The notes beneath the pieces are model-generated. The model saw nothing but the letters and a program-made list of their open reading frames with translations, had not been told where the DNA came from and made no database searches. Both the position numbers and the translations under genes were made by a program. Source: Symbiodinium natans (taxonomy: Eukaryota > Sar > Dinophyceae > Suessiales > Symbiodiniaceae). Taken from it: 64,000 bases of DNA. Within the stretch, counting starts at the first letter, position 1. Every line of letters begins with the position of its first letter. The stretch spans positions 810,918 to 874,917 of the forward strand of contig CAJNDS010002635.1 of assembly GCA_905221605.1 (NCBI GenBank), written 5' to 3'. Positions 12,901-23,412 of the stretch are shown in pieces.

Positions 12901-13797
12901 AATTCTGATCGACACCATCACCATCAACATCTATGGCGGTGAAAGATGAATTCGTACTTGCCCTGGAAGCTGCCCAATTTCCACGTCTGGCGTCGGCTGG
13001 TGCCGAGGCCGAAACATCTGCTATTGGTGGCGCCTCATCATTATCATCGGCAATTGCCACTTGGCGTTCGTCGTTGTCATCGTCGGTGACCAGTTGGGGC
13101 CCACTATGTGTTCCGATTGCTGCGAAATCAATCGGAGACAATCCCAACTGTGGAAGAACCAACGTCTGCACGTCTGCATGCTTCACGAAACGATTCATGA
13201 GGACCGTCACCTAAGGGCAACAAACACATCATCATCATCATGATCCCCATAATTGCTACATAATCTCGTCTTCGCAACAGTACTTTGCAGAAGGTGCTGA
13301 CTCACGGTTCAGATATGCAACACAAAAACAATGAAGGCTGAAGCACTGGGCAAGCTAGCACAATACAGCCGTCCGAATTCAGCGTGCATGCACTCACTCA
13401 CCACGTGCGCAAGACAAACAACTGAACAAGAACAATGCATGCGCTGCTTCAACAACAAGCATCCATGCACTTGACTTGACTCTAAATTCAGCATGCATGC
13501 TTGCACGTGACACATCTGACACAAGACAATCGCATCGCTACTGCCGCTTTTGCACTGCCGATACCTACTGCAGACAGTCATGCAAACATGCCCACACTGC
13601 AGCCGAAGCACAGTTGATAAGGCTGAACTTACACGCGACTGTGCATTCCGTCGGGGCTCCCCCTGCTGCACGAAGATGTCTACCAGCAAAGCTTGCAGCG
13701 CAGCTTTGCCATATACTCTGGAAGCAGAGACGTACGTGAAGTTTGTGCTGGCCCACACATTGAGCCGCCGGGAAGCAATTGCTTGGCTGACTGCCAT
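3796..13797 (-). CDS. large eleven-exon gene: transposase-like body, PHD-like finger, proline-rich and coiled-coil tail (unknown function)
   Basis: Eleven minus-strand exons (listed separately) join with matching phases into 6,876 nt, exactly 2,292 codons including the TGA at 3796-3798. I do not recognise the protein as a named family. The middle (exons 2-4) has features of a TE-derived protein: a hAT-like RWGS segment after a helical block in exon 3, and a conserved-looking IEGINSVIK segment in exon 4. The C-terminal third has a PHD-like zinc finger, a proline-rich stretch, an Ala/Glu/Arg coiled coil and basic KKKR repeats, as in chromatin or RNA-binding proteins. Introns are 55 to 905 nt, lack TTTAGGG tracts, and use GT, GC and GA donors. 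Start at 13797 is the first Met in the first exon-like block; upstream coding cannot be excluded. A domesticated element or an intact mobile element are both possible. Confidence 0.65.
4152..4274 (-). CDS. exon 10 of the large gene: Ser run and Ala-rich segment
   Basis: It runs 41 codons from CTAAG|GACACA to the GC donor GCGGAG|GCTATA. It reads DTE, ten serines, EAQEKPPNDEAAQAAAANAG and ADAAPAAE. Confidence 0.7.
4376..4417 (-). CDS. exon 9 of the large gene (14 codons)
   Basis: It reads ESREKKTGTDDAVQ between GTGCAG|GAGAGT and CAG|GTGGTT, phase 0 on both sides. It would follow a 55-nt intron. Confidence 0.55.
4473..4907 (-). CDS. exon 8 of the large gene: Ala/Glu/Arg/Gln coiled coil
   Basis: It runs 145 codons in phase 0, from CCGAG|GACATA to the GA donor AATGAG|GACGAG. 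It reads DIQSVREQMERQREMQEQAE and continues as almost uninterrupted helix of Ala, Glu, Arg and Gln (RAEQERAAAAERHSREVQRA), a clear coiled coil. Confidence 0.8.
5185..6087 (-). CDS. exon 7 of the large gene: proline-rich segment
   Basis: It runs 301 codons in phase 0, from TTGCCAG|CGG to the GC donor CCTGAG|GCGACC. Residues from RLPSFRAMSEPSGHDDGRKS are followed by runs of 5-12 prolines with Ser, Gly and Gln, then a Glu/Asp-rich end (QEEEESSDDVTPE). Proline-rich tracts of this kind bind SH3/WW-type partners or remain disordered. Confidence 0.75.
6993..7316 (-). CDS. exon 6 of the large gene: PHD-like zinc finger
   Basis: The acceptor is GCCAG|GACATG and the donor TCG|GTGACTCAG, both phase 0, 108 codons. 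It contains CISCKTSTGSTIRCPFC followed by LRWWHDKCAQDML, a C-x2-C, C-x2-C, H-x2-C arrangement typical of the first part of PHD fingers. The last C-x2-C pair is not evident, so it may be a truncated or variant finger. PHD fingers usually bind histone tails. Confidence 0.75.
7508..7860 (-). CDS. exon 5 of the large gene
   Basis: The acceptor CACCTAG|AC fits the phase-1 donor of exon 4. It reads RRGLQRRSGRQVMLDSENK to QRASGQMMNVQ and ends at CAG|GCCCGT, a GC donor in phase 0. No domain is recognised. Confidence 0.7.
8036..10787 (-). CDS. exon 4 of the large gene: 917-codon body, basic Lys/Ala stretch and acidic tail
   Basis: The acceptor is GTGTAG|GAA (phase 0) and the donor CTTG|GTGAGATT (phase 1). 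Near codon 257 it reads QAIEGINSVIKLVGRRCPN, with an Arg-rich helix after it; the Glu sits where DDE transposases often carry the last acidic residue, but I cannot align the two Asp residues. The second half has a Lys/Ala-rich run (KPKAAKAKAKASRSKAKAK), then Asp-rich segments (DDQEGDDDNDD). The high codon count without a stop and matched phases on both sides make this clearly coding. Function unknown. Confidence 0.85.
11103..11643 (-). CDS. exon 3 of the large gene: hAT-transposase-like segment
   Basis: The acceptor is TTGCCCAG|GGAC and the donor TGG|GTGCCAAAT (phase 0), about 180 codons. It reads SIIVYLDTTDRGTDQLARRK and later YYSSLAKIVNLWREKASDMM followed by STGRWGSVEGAEEFLLERG. The RWGS after a helical block recalls the TRWNS region of hAT transposases. 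That similarity is by eye only, and I see no BED finger. Confidence 0.65.
12087..13210 (-). CDS. exon 2 of the large gene: acidic N-part and helical Ala-rich block
   Basis: The acceptor is CCTTAG|GTG, phase 0, about 375 codons. Early residues include TVLMNRFVKHADVQTLV. A stretch of Asp/Glu and Ala follows, then a Lys/Ala helix (AAAAAKKQLNRKLSNEKARS) and TKPGSGKRLTAQASLALG. The donor is ambiguous: TT|GCGTGAG keeps phase with the next exon, while the canonical-looking TTGC|GTGAGTG would shift the frame. Confidence 0.65.
13633..13797 (-). CDS. exon 1 of the large gene (putative start)
   Basis: The segment reads MAVSQAIASRRLNVWAS to QQGEPRRNAQSR and ends at a canonical donor CGT|GTAAGTTC, phase 0. 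The reading frame stays open further upstream, so the true start could be earlier. Confidence 0.5.
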
Positions 13798-14301
13798 GTG
13801 ACTGAGCTCAGGGCTTTCTGACGCGGCCGACCCACGGGCAGCTGGCAGTTTCGTGTTTATGTTTAGGCAAGCGGCAACAGCGAAAATCTGCCACAGTATG
13901 TATGATGAAGTTGAATGATTGTTCATCACTAATTTGCGAATGAATCCGTGAACTATGCTACAGCAGTGCTTGAGTAATGGCGCGCGCAGCAAACACACCA
14001 CATGCAGCAACAAGAAACAACACTACGTCACACAAACTAACACACTGTGCATCAAAGCGCAGAGCCTAAAACACACTGCATGCACAGGCTGAGATCAGGC
14101 ATGCTCTTACATCAAGCCCGTTCTGTAGTTGCAAGGTTTTCGTTTCAGAACCATGGTTTGGAGATGCTCACCTGGACTTGTGCAACCAAAAAAACACGTA
14201 TGTTAAGACCATCTGCTGACAAAATGTTCAATGTTTGGCTTCGCCTTTGCTTAGTGTTCGTCTCTGTGTCCTGTCAACAATAAGTGTTTTTGTAGTTCAA
14301 A

Positions 14302-14460
14302 ATCATTGTTTTTGCCCGGCTGACAGCTATGTTCTTGCAATTGCACCTGACCGAAGTCATTGTTTTTGCCTTGATGACAACCATGTTTTGATTTTGCACC
14401 CGACTCAAGTCATTGTTTCTGGCTCGCCGACACTTTATGTGTTGGAGATGTCCCCGACTG
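14302..14460. repeat. three degenerate tandem copies, about 53-bp period
   Basis: Copies begin at 14303, 14357 and 14410, each opening with TCATTGTTT and ending in a GACCGAAG or CGACTCAAG-like sequence. Confidence 0.75.
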
Positions 14461-14582
14461 ACAATCCCCAAGCCAGACCTGCCGTATATCGAGACCGCCC
14501 TCCCCTAGGACTAACACGGACCGATAATTCTAAGCTATGCTGGCCCATATCTGCAATGCATTTGAAGGTATATAGGACTTAG

Positions 14583-14681
14583 GTTGGGATCCCCTTATAC
14601 TAACAGTCCTGAATAGGGAATATAATCGGATGTACTGCAATCCCTACTAAGGACAGTTGCTATCCGGGGGAGCATCCCAAA
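14583..14681. mobile_element. inverted-repeat element, family A
   Basis: Its ends are TTGGGATCCCCTTATACTAA and the inverted GGGGGAGCATCCCAA, about 99 bp. No coding capacity: a MITE-like element. Confidence 0.8.
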
Positions 14682-14985
14682 TAAGAGGGTTCAAGGCTTA
14701 TTGGTTTGAGCATCGCATGAGCATCGCATGAGCATCGCCGTCTAGTTGACGAGATTGGGTATTCTGAGCGGTTTCTAGAGCTCTATGTCTAACCCTAAAC
14801 CCTAAACCCTAAACCCTAAACCCTAAACCCGAAACCCTAAACCGCAGGGGAAGATAGGGAATGATTTGGGATCCTGCGTTTCGCCCGCAAGCTGCAAGAC
14901 TTTGTTTTGGCCGATTCGGTCAAGTCACCCAAATACCACAGGATTCAGGCTTAGGGTTTGGGGTTTAGAGTTCAGGGTTTAGGGC

Positions 14986-15088
14986 TTAAGAGAACCCCCC
15001 CCCAACAGAAAAAAAGTAATCCCCATCTTGAAATGAGGAAGAATATATTCTTTATTCTTTGAGGGGGGGTTCTTAAGCAAATAGTAGT
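14986..15088. mobile_element. inverted-repeat element, family C
   Basis: TTAAGAGAACCCCCC at the left pairs with GGGGGGTTCTTAAGCAAATA and GTAG at the right. Confidence 0.7.
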
Positions 15089-15162
15089 GTCGACCCAAGA
15101 GCAACCTAGGAACAAAACGGGTAACCTTTTTGGTTTAGAGGGAAGGGAACAAGGGCCTACTT

Positions 15163-15264
15163 TGGGATGTTCCCCCTTACACTAACAGTCCGTTAATCTG
15201 GATTATAACAGCGGGTACTATAATCCCTATGAAGGACTACTAGCAGATGGGGGAACATCCCAGA
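15163..15264. mobile_element. inverted-repeat element, family A
   Basis: Its ends are GGGATGTTCCCCCTTACACT and GATGGGGGAACATCCCAGA, with ACAGTCC near the left end. Confidence 0.85.
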
Positions 15265-15492
15265 GGGTTTGGCGCTTAGGGTTTAAGGGTTTCGGGCCGT
15301 CTTGGATCTACAGAAGCTCATGGCCGTCGAAATCTGAATGTCTGTCCCCTCAATGCTATCGAGCGGCAATGCGCGCCAGCGATGGCTGGATGTATGAGTA
15401 TGAAGGTTCGGCTGGGAAAACCCTAAACCCTAAACCGTAATCCGCCTCAGCCCTAATCCCTACATGAAACAGGCCTTATGATGCGTTGGAGA

Positions 15493-15567
15493 CTAGCTCT
15501 GCCAGAAACCGCTGCACACAGCTACAGCGGCTATTGATGCCACTGTTCCGATGATTGCCTGCTGACC
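15493..15567 (-). CDS. possible terminal exon with a hydrophobic segment
   Basis: After AGATTTGCAG| one frame reads GQQAIIGTVASIAAVAVCSG, FWQS, then TAG at 15493-15495, which looks like a single C-terminal membrane helix. A second frame is open and the phase of the previous exon is unknown. Confidence 0.4.
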   Translation of the reverse strand, partial: GQQAIIGTVASIAAVAVCSGFWQS

Positions 15568-16431
15568 CTGCAAATCTGTAATTCCAGAATTCTTTGTGAA
15601 GAGCCTGAGCTCGAGACTCAACCCCCAAAACCTTATATGTCAACTTGTAGAAGCTCTCGTGCAGTGCCCCTAAACCCTAAACCCTAAACCCTAAACCCTA
15701 AACCCTAAACCCTAAACCCCAAACCATGGCACATGCTTTCTGAGGAAAGCTTGAACCATGGATGAGACATGTAAAAGTTGGCATGTGGGGGCTTCTCTGA
15801 ATCATGTTATAATGCGAAGCCTTATGTGTAGGGTACCAAAGAGGGTTTAGGGTTTAGGGTTTAGGGTTTAGGGTTTAGGGTTTAGGGTTTAGGGTTTAGG
15901 GTTGATTGAAGACCCACGCTGAACGTCAAGGGAGTCATACTCGGACCCCTAAAGAAGGATGGTATGGCCCTTATGCATACTCTAAGAGCGTTTAGGGTTT
16001 AGGGTTTAGGGTTTAGGGTTTAGGGTTTCGGGTCCCCAAGCCCAAACCCAAGGGCACAAGCCTGGAGGGGCCCAAGGTAAAGTCCCATGATATGTAGACC
16101 CCAAACCCTAAGCCCTAAACCCTAAACCCCAAACCCCAAGCCCTAAACCCTAAACCCCAAACCCTAAACCCTAAACCCTAAACCCTAAACCCTAAACCCT
16201 AAACCCTAAACCCTAAACCCTAAGCTACGACTGTGACCCATACCCCCACGGCTTCGACTCCTAAAGCCCCTAGCCCAAAACCCTAAAGGGTTAGGGTTTA
16301 GGGTTTAGGGTTTAGGGTTTAAGGTTTGAGGTTTAAGGTTTAGGGCTTAGGGTTTAGGCTTTCGGGTTCAGAGTTCAGAGTTTCGGGTTTAGGGTTCAGA
16401 GTTCAGGGTTCAGCGTTTAGGGTTTCCTTTG

Positions 16432-16477
16432 CAGGCGTGGAGTACCATTGAGTCGCTCCACCAATTGGGCCTGGAAG
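16432..16477 (-). CDS. candidate exon, strand ambiguous
   Basis: On the minus strand CCTTCCAG|GCCCAA to TGCAAAG|GAAACC reads AQLVERLNGTPRLQ or PNWWSDSMVLHACK. The plus strand also has good splice signals here (TTTGCAG|GCGTGG to GGAAG|GTAGTGG), so strand is not certain. Confidence 0.3.
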
Positions 16478-17217
16478 GTAGTGGCAATCAACTTTCCGAA
16501 ACCAATCGAACCCAATCAACCCTCTATGGTTTGCACTGTTTGCACCCCAAACCCCCAACCCCAAACCCTAAACCTTAAACAATAAGCCTTAAACCCCAAA
16601 TCCCAAACCCTAAACCCTCAACAATAAGCCTTAAACCCCAAACCCCAATCCCTTAACCCCAAACCCTAAACCCTAAACCCCCTTTTCTAAGCCGAGGGGC
16701 GAAGGGCGAAAGCTCTCAGCAGGGATTCGCCGAAAGGTCAACTTAATGGTCTGCCCTCTGTGACGATGGAGAGCTTTTTAGTAAGGGGTTTGGGAAGCCA
16801 AGCCCGAAACCCTAAACCCTAAACCCTAAACCCTAAACCCTAAACCCTGAACCCTAAACCCTGAACCCTTAGGGTTATGGGCTTCTAGCTCCCGAAGTGT
16901 GCTGAATGAACATGCTGACAGGATCACATGAACTTTATTCCTTGTTTAGGGTTTAGGGTTTAGGGTTTAGGGTTTAGGGATATAGTTCTTGAACAAGGAG
17001 GTCGATCATAAACCCCGAGGACCCAAGCCAGCCTCAACCCCACAGGGTTTGGGCTTTGGAGTTTAGGGTTTAGGGACCCTAAACTCGCAACACCTTCAGG
17101 GGTTTAGGGTTTAGGGTTGAGGTTTAGGGTTTAGGTTTAGGGCTTAGGGCCCCTCTAAACCCTAAGCCCCAAACCCCAAAACCCCTAGCCTAGCCACAGT
17201 GGCAAAGCTCCCATCGC

Positions 17218-17264
17218 ACAAGCAGCAGGCCTGTTAAGAGGACCCTGGAGGAGCAAGCTCGGCG
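17218..17264 (-). CDS. candidate exon, weak
   Basis: Open GC-rich block after CTGAGAGAG|. Several frames are open (for example APSLLLQGPLN). Confidence 0.25.
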
Positions 17265-18158
17265 CTCTCTCAGTTTCCCAGAGGATCCATGTAGGTTTCA
17301 GGATTAGAGTTCAGGGTTTTGGGGGTTTAGGGTTTAGGGCTAGAGTTTAGGGTTTAGGGTTTAGGGCCTGGGGTAGGGGGAGTTTCGGTGTAGATGCTAA
17401 GATCCAAAGGGGCTTTGCAGCATGTGCTTGTGAGATCCCTATAGGATGCTTGGACCCTTTGGGTTTTAGCTTGAGGGCTGCGGGTTCAGCGCGCCTCTAA
17501 AACGGCGCTGGCCGCTGAGGGCAAAACAGGATTACCACAGGTTTAGGGTTTAGGTCTTTGGGGCTGAGGGCCTTGCAAACCTTATCACAACGCTCCTACA
17601 TACATGCTGAAAAGCCAAAAACCCTAAATCCTGAACCCTAAACCCCAAAAACCCAAACCCCAAACCCCAAACCCTAAGCCCTAAGCCCTACGCCCTAAGC
17701 CCTAAACCCTAAACCCTAAACACAAACCCCTGTGAACTCGAAACCCAAAACCCAAACCCCAAACCCCTAGAGCAAAAAGGTGGCAGCTCGTCTTCAGGTA
17801 GCTCCAGTTGGAGGTTGCTAAGGCTGCTAGATTCTGGGCTTCGGGGTCCTGGGTTTTCTGCTCGACCTAACCCCTAAACCCCAAAATCCTAAACTCCACA
17901 CCCGGGATATTTGGAGCACGGCACGTTAAGCAGGTCACCCGTGGACAGTGACACCGGGCCCTAATTCAGGGTTTATAGGGTTGAGCCGTACTGCGTTGTA
18001 ACCAGCACAGCTCACTGAATCATTAGCAGCCAATGATTATGCACAACAATCCCTAAACCCTAAACCCTAAATTGTAAACCCTAAACCCTAACCCCGGTTG
18101 ATTTGCCCTCAACCCAACATGGGCCAATTGGCATCCGCAGCGCCGCAGATGTCTGAGG

Positions 18159-18412
18159 GTAGTTGCGTGGGCCCTTAATATGGTCCCTTACTTATGGGGT
18201 TCTTAAGGGAGGAGGGTTCATGGGGGATATATAGGTACCTAGGGAACCTTCGAAAAGCTTAGGGAGCCTTAGGGAGTAGTAGGGAGTATTAGGGAACCTT
18301 GGATATACACACACATATATATATATATATATACACCCCTCGAACGCCCCTCCCTTAAGAACCAAATAACTTACCTTCTTTAAAGGGTTCTAAGGGCATA
18401 TAGGGGGGGCCC
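18159..18412. mobile_element. interspersed repeat, family D
   Basis: GGTAGTTGCGTGGGCCCTTA, later GGGGTTCTTAAGGGAGG and a (TA)n stretch. It shares its start with 29462-29622. Confidence 0.6.
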
Positions 18413-18547
18413 TAAACCCTAAGCCCTAAAATCTAAACCAAAACCCTAGAATCAACCGCCTCCCGGTCCCCTTTTGAGGGTCCATAGGTTTAGGGTTTAG
18501 GGTTTAGGGTTTCGGGTTTAGGCCATACTAAGGCACCATGCAACTAC

Positions 18548-18626
18548 CCCAAGAGGACGAATCGTTTGCAAAAAGTTGGGGGAACAGCCGGTCGAATTGC
18601 CGAGCCAGCCAAATTGACGAGGCCTC
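18548..18626 (-). CDS. candidate exon of C-terminal extension: EASSIWLARQFDRLFPQ
   Basis: After CAGCAG| it reads EASSIWLARQFDRLFPQ and continues LFANDSSSW to TTGGG|GTAGTTG. Entry phase 0 matches the previous candidate. Confidence 0.5.
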
Positions 18627-19250
18627 CTGCTGACTAAACCCTAAACTCTAGACCCTATAAAACCTCTAACAAATATAAACCCTATGACAAACCGTAAACC
18701 GTATAAACCCTACAAACCCCCTCAAGCCTAAACCCAAACCCTTTCTTTAAGATTCTCTTGTAAACCCTATAAACCCTATATACCCTATAAACCCTATAAA
18801 ACCCTAAAAACCTTATCAACCCTATAAACCCTAAACCCTAAACCCTAACCCCATTCTTTAAGGTTCTCTTTGCTAGGTCTTCGGTAGGTGCGGGACATAG
18901 CGACCGGCTGGAGGCTTGCTTTGGCGAGCTCGGCAGGTGGAGACGCCCGGATGAGTCGAAGCCCGAAACCCGATAGCCCTGGGTTTAGGGTTTAGGGTTT
19001 AGTTTAGGGTTTAGGGTTTAGGGTTTAGGGTTTAGGGACCCTAAACCCGAAATGGGGTTAGGGTTTCGGGTTTAGGGTTTACTGTTTACGAAAATAGGGG
19101 ACCCCCAGTTTTAATCCCCAAATAGTAGGATCCTCTTATCATAGGGACCCCAATGTAATAAGGTCCCAGGAATAGGGTCGGCGGTTTAGGGCTGCGGGTT
19201 GAAGCCGTAAGCCGTAAGCCCTAAACCCTAAACCCTAAGGGCATCTCCAC

Positions 19251-19321
19251 CTGTGACGGCTGCAGGCACCAAAACACTGTACGCGGGGTCAGCCAGTGCT
19301 GGCACAGGAAAGGCTCACTGC
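19251..19321 (-). CDS. candidate exon of C-terminal extension
   Basis: It lies between AAGTTGCAG|GCAGTG and GTCACAG|GTGGAG. In the expected phase it reads SEPFLCQHWLTPRTVFWCLQ, then PSQ. The preceding intron would be about 4.5 kb and contains the 20-22 kb repeat block. Confidence 0.45.
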
Positions 19322-19919
19322 CTGCAACTTAGGGGTTTAGGGTTTAGGGCTGTGGCCAGGTAGGGCTTAGGGCCAAAGTAGAGGGCATAATATGGCCGGC
19401 CTGAAGAATTAGAATAGGGTGCTCTTGTTGTATAACTACATAAATTCAAAGGGACCATAAGGGAGTATTATTTGGGTTTTGGGGGTGTTATTATTGTAAA
19501 AGGCACCCTAAGGGAGGATTATGAGTAATGACTCCGACCCTTCTATTAGTATTTAGGGTTTAGGGTTTAGGGTTTAGGGTTTAGGGTTAAGGGTTTAGGC
19601 CGCGGTTTGGAGGTGAGGTTGGCCTTAGGGCTTCAGTAGAGGACTTGTGGGGCTCAGAGGGCTCGGAGGGCCCAGAGGGCGTAGGGTTTAGGGTTTAGGG
19701 TTTAGGATTTAGGGTTTAGGGTTTAGGGGCAGAGGGCTTAGAGGTCTTAGAGGTCTTGGGGCCTAGAAACCTTGATCCCAAACCTCCCTCCCCCCCCCCG
19801 CCCCACCTTGCCATGTTCACTTGTGATTTGTACACTAATTGATCTAACATATTGCATGCTGTTATGTACATATATATATCTATGCTACCCCCCCCCCCCC
19901 ATGGACCTACCAATTTCCT

Positions 19920-21070
19920 TTGTTTTTATCCATGAATTTCGCGGTCTAAGCCACATGGTTTGAAAACCATGGGTTTTATGGATAACATTTGTTTTGCCGA
20001 TGTTTTCGGGCTCCATCCTTCAAAAACATTGGTAAAACCAATTATCCGTGAATTGGGTGCTCCCAGCCACATGGTTTGAAAACCATGGATTTTATGGATA
20101 ACATTGGTTTTGCCGATGTTTTCGGGCTCCATCCTTCAAAAACATGGGTAAAACCAATGTTTTCCATGATTTTCGTGATCTGAGGCTCTCTCCCAGCCAC
20201 CATTTCTCGAGGTAGTACCAAGCAACAAACTCGAATCCTGCAAAATCTCGAGGGAGTACCAAAACCTCCTTATAATCAATCACGCCCCAATACGCAAGAC
20301 ATGACATCTGTCCTAAAAACACTACCTTAGCTACGATATCTCAAACAGTCATCCCCCGATAAGCAAGACCTAATATCTATACTAAACCTGTACCTTAGCA
20401 ACATATCTTAAGACATCACGCCCTAAGGCTCCTACCAATTTAATAAGGTTCCTATCAATTTCAACAGGATTCTTATGCATGTTACTGGGATTCGCATAGG
20501 ATTCTCATTAATTTTAAAGGATTCCTATTGGATTAGGCTCATACTAGTTTAGAGAGGATTCCTATCAGTTCTTGTTAAAGGATTCTATTGTTTTTAAGGC
20601 CTATTGGTTCCTATTGATTTAGAAAGATTCCTTCTCGTTTCAATAGGATTCCTGTGACTTGTAACCCGGGTTGTTTCCAACTTGTTAAGGTTCCTATTCA
20701 TTTTAATAGGCTTCCTATTAACTGTTGTCCGGTCCCGATAATTCAATAGAGGATTCCTATTTACTTTCATAGGATCCCAATAAAGTTTCATAGGGTTCCT
20801 AATTATTAATAAGGCCCCTATTTTCTGTAATAAGAGTCCTATCAATTTTAATCAGATTCTTATTCATGTTAATGGTGTTCGTGTTAATATTAAAGGGATC
20901 TCATTCACTTTCAAGGGATTCCTGTTGGTTTAGGCTCATGTTCATTTTAATCGGTTTGTCTAAAGGTTCACGTTATTTCTTATAGGAGTCCGATTGGTTC
21001 CTATTAATTTGAGTAGGGTTCCTCTTCAGTTTAATAGGATTCCTACTAATCCTATTAATTCTACGAAAAT
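19920..21070. repeat. AT-rich block of degenerate repeats
   Basis: It starts with two copies of a CCACATGGTTTGAAAACCATG palindrome unit (about 19950 and 20070), then a unique segment duplicated at 21074. From 20440 it has many degenerate copies of GGATTCCTATTnnTTT. No exon is seen. Confidence 0.7.
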
Positions 21071-21073
21071 GTT

Positions 21074-21366
21074 GGGAGAGTACCAAAACCTCCTTACAAT
21101 CAATCACGCCCCAATACGCCAAGACATGACATCTGTCCTAAAAACACTACCTTAGCTACGATATCTCAAACAATCATCCCCCGATAAGCAAGTCCTAACA
21201 TTTATACTAACACTGTACCTTAGCAACATATCTTAAGACATCACGCCCTAAGGCTCCTACCAATTTAATAAGGTAGGATTCTTATGCATGTTACTGGGAT
21301 TCGCGTAGGATTCTCATTGATTTGAAGGGATTCCTATTGGATTAGGCTCATACTAGTTTAGTAGGA
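21074..21366. repeat. second copy of the 20252-20560 segment
   Basis: Both begin GGGAGTACCAAAACCTCCTT and stay colinear, with small indels, through GCATGTTACTGGGATTCGC. Confidence 0.85.
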
Positions 21367-21378
21367 TGTTAGAGGATA

Positions 21379-22140
21379 AAAACCATGATTTTTCAAACTA
21401 CTCGGAGACCCAAGCCCATAGTTTGGAAAATCATGGTTTTTATGGTTTTTATTGGTTTTTGCGATGTTTCGTGAGCATGGGCTCAAAAAACATCGGTAAA
21501 ACCAATGTTTTTTTGAAGGTAGGGGTTCAAAAACATCGGTAACACCAATGTTTTGGAGAGGCCACCTTCAAAAAACATCGGTAAAACCAATGTTTTTGGA
21601 GCCCCTGCTCAGGAAACATCGCAAAAACCAATAAAAACCATAAAAACCATGATTTTTCAAACTACTCGGAGACCCAAGCCCATAGTTTGGAAAATCATGG
21701 TTTTTATGGTTTTTATTGGTTTTTGCGATGTTTCGTGAGCATGGGCTCAAAAAACATCGGTAAAACCAATGTTTTTTGAAGGTAGGGGTTCAAAAACATT
21801 GGTAAAACCAATGTTTTGGAGAGGCCACCTTCAAAAAACATCGGTAAAACCAATGTTTTTGGAGCCCCTGCTCAGGAAACATCGCAAAAACCAATAAAAA
21901 CCATAAAAACCATGATTTTTCAAACTACTCGGAGACCCAAGCCCATAGTTTGGAAAATCATGGTTTTTATGGTTTTTATTGGTTTTTGCGATGTTTCGTG
22001 AGCATGGGCTCAAAAAACATCGGTAAAACCAATGTTTTTTGAAGGTAGGGGTTCAAAAACATTGGTAAAACCAATGTTTTGGAGAAGCCACCCTTTTTTG
22101 AAACATCGGTCAAGCCGAGGTTTCAAAAAAAAGGTAGGTC
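21379..22140. repeat. 263-bp tandem repeat, about 2.9 copies
   Basis: Units start at 21379, 21642 and 21905 and are nearly identical. Each contains nested inverted repeats, for example CCATGATTTTTCAAACTA with TAGTTTGGAAAATCATGG, and several AACATCGGTAAAACCAATGTT palindromes. Short frames in it are artefacts. Confidence 0.95.
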
Positions 22141-23207
22141 CATGGGGGGGGGTACCATATATATATATATATATAGACCTCTACATATCTAGACATGTAT
22201 ACACATATATATATATAGGGTTCAAGGTTATATATATATATATATATAGGGTTCAAGGTTTAGGGTAGACACTATATGGGATCCACTTCAAGGTCCAAGT
22301 ATGTACCATATGGGTACATGGACCCTTAGGGTTTAGGGTTTAGGGTTTAGGGGTTAGGATTTAGGGGGTGCTTTGTAGTTTTGAAGGGGTATATATGTTT
22401 CTAGTGTGACCCTTGACTGTACTTTCACCTATCTGCACCCTCAAATCTACTACATCTTCAAAAAGGCTGTTCTGCATGCTCCCCTGACTCTGGTAGATAC
22501 CAGTGGACGCCCGCCGGATCCCAAACAAAACCGAACGAGCGAATCCTTGAGCCCTTGAACCGTAAAACCCTTTAAAGGCCCTTGCAACCATGAAAATCTC
22601 TAAACCCTCCGTGTCCCCAACCTCCCCCTCCCTGTGCGCCTTTGGAAAATTCTTGGGTCTGTACACCTCCAAGGTTTCAGTGCTTGACTTCAGGCTTAGG
22701 GCTTATATAACCCTAATCCCCAAAACCCAAAACCCAAAACCCCAAACCCTAAACCCTAACCCTAAACCCGGGCTTAGGTTAGGGTCTGCTAGTCAATGTG
22801 TTGAGGGGACTTCGGACCTAGGTTACAGAGCCCGGAATAACGTGGACAAGGGCCCTCATACACTCTACATACATCTGCGGAGGGGGGGGGTGGGGGGGAG
22901 TGGCGGGCCCAACCGAAACCCACATCGCAAGCGCCCTAGCTACATGCAGAATCGAGCAACCCTAATTGGGATATAAGTGCGATGATAGGCTACCCGGGTG
23001 TCCCCGGTAGAAGAAAGCACTGTAAAAACCCCGAAACTCTAAACCCTAAACCCGAAAAGGTTTCGGGCTTAGGGTTGTTTAGGGTAACCCAACACCCTGA
23101 ACCCTAAAGCCTAAACCCGAAACCCTAAACCCTAAACCGGCGCTGCAGGGTTAGAGAGCCTAGCCCCGCACCAAAGCAAAGAGGCAAGTCCACACATAAC
23201 ACACATA
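22141..23207. other. no confident exon
   Basis: (TA)n stretches lie at 22157-22175 and 22209-22250, with telomere-like tracts and a non-repetitive part at 22390-22690 that is open on the minus strand (RASTGIYQSQGSMQNSLFED). I cannot place that part in the gene. Confidence 0.35.
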
Positions 23208-23412
23208 CTTGGAGGTTCATGGTACTTATTAAACACTATAGGGTTTAGGGTTTAGGGTTTAGGGTTTAGGGTTTAGGGCTTAGGGTTTAGGGTTTAGGGT
23301 TTAATGCACTTGTAACTGTACTTTAAAACCATCTTGGGGCACTTCAGGGGCTTCGACTTGGGTTGTAAGTACAGTTATAATTGCTTCATAAGTACCGTAA
23401 ACCTCCAAGCAT
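23208..23412. mobile_element. inverted-repeat element, family B, interrupted by a telomere-like tract
   Basis: CTTGGAGGTTCATGGTACTT pairs with AAGTACCGTAAACCTCCAAG. A run of nine TTTAGGG-like units (about 23240-23302) interrupts the left arm. Confidence 0.85.

Larger units (their letters stand above)
13798..14788. other. intergenic boundary between gene region and telomere-like region
   Basis: Apart from one inverted-repeat element (14583-14681) and a three-copy tandem repeat (14302-14460), I see no exon. The first TTTAGGG-type tract begins at about 14789, and none occurs to the left of it. Confidence 0.5.

Noticed and set aside
16430-16478. Plus-strand exon AWSTIESLHQLGLE with canonical splice sites
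   Set aside because: It is attractive alone, but no other plus-strand exon supports a gene, and the minus strand is also open with good signals.
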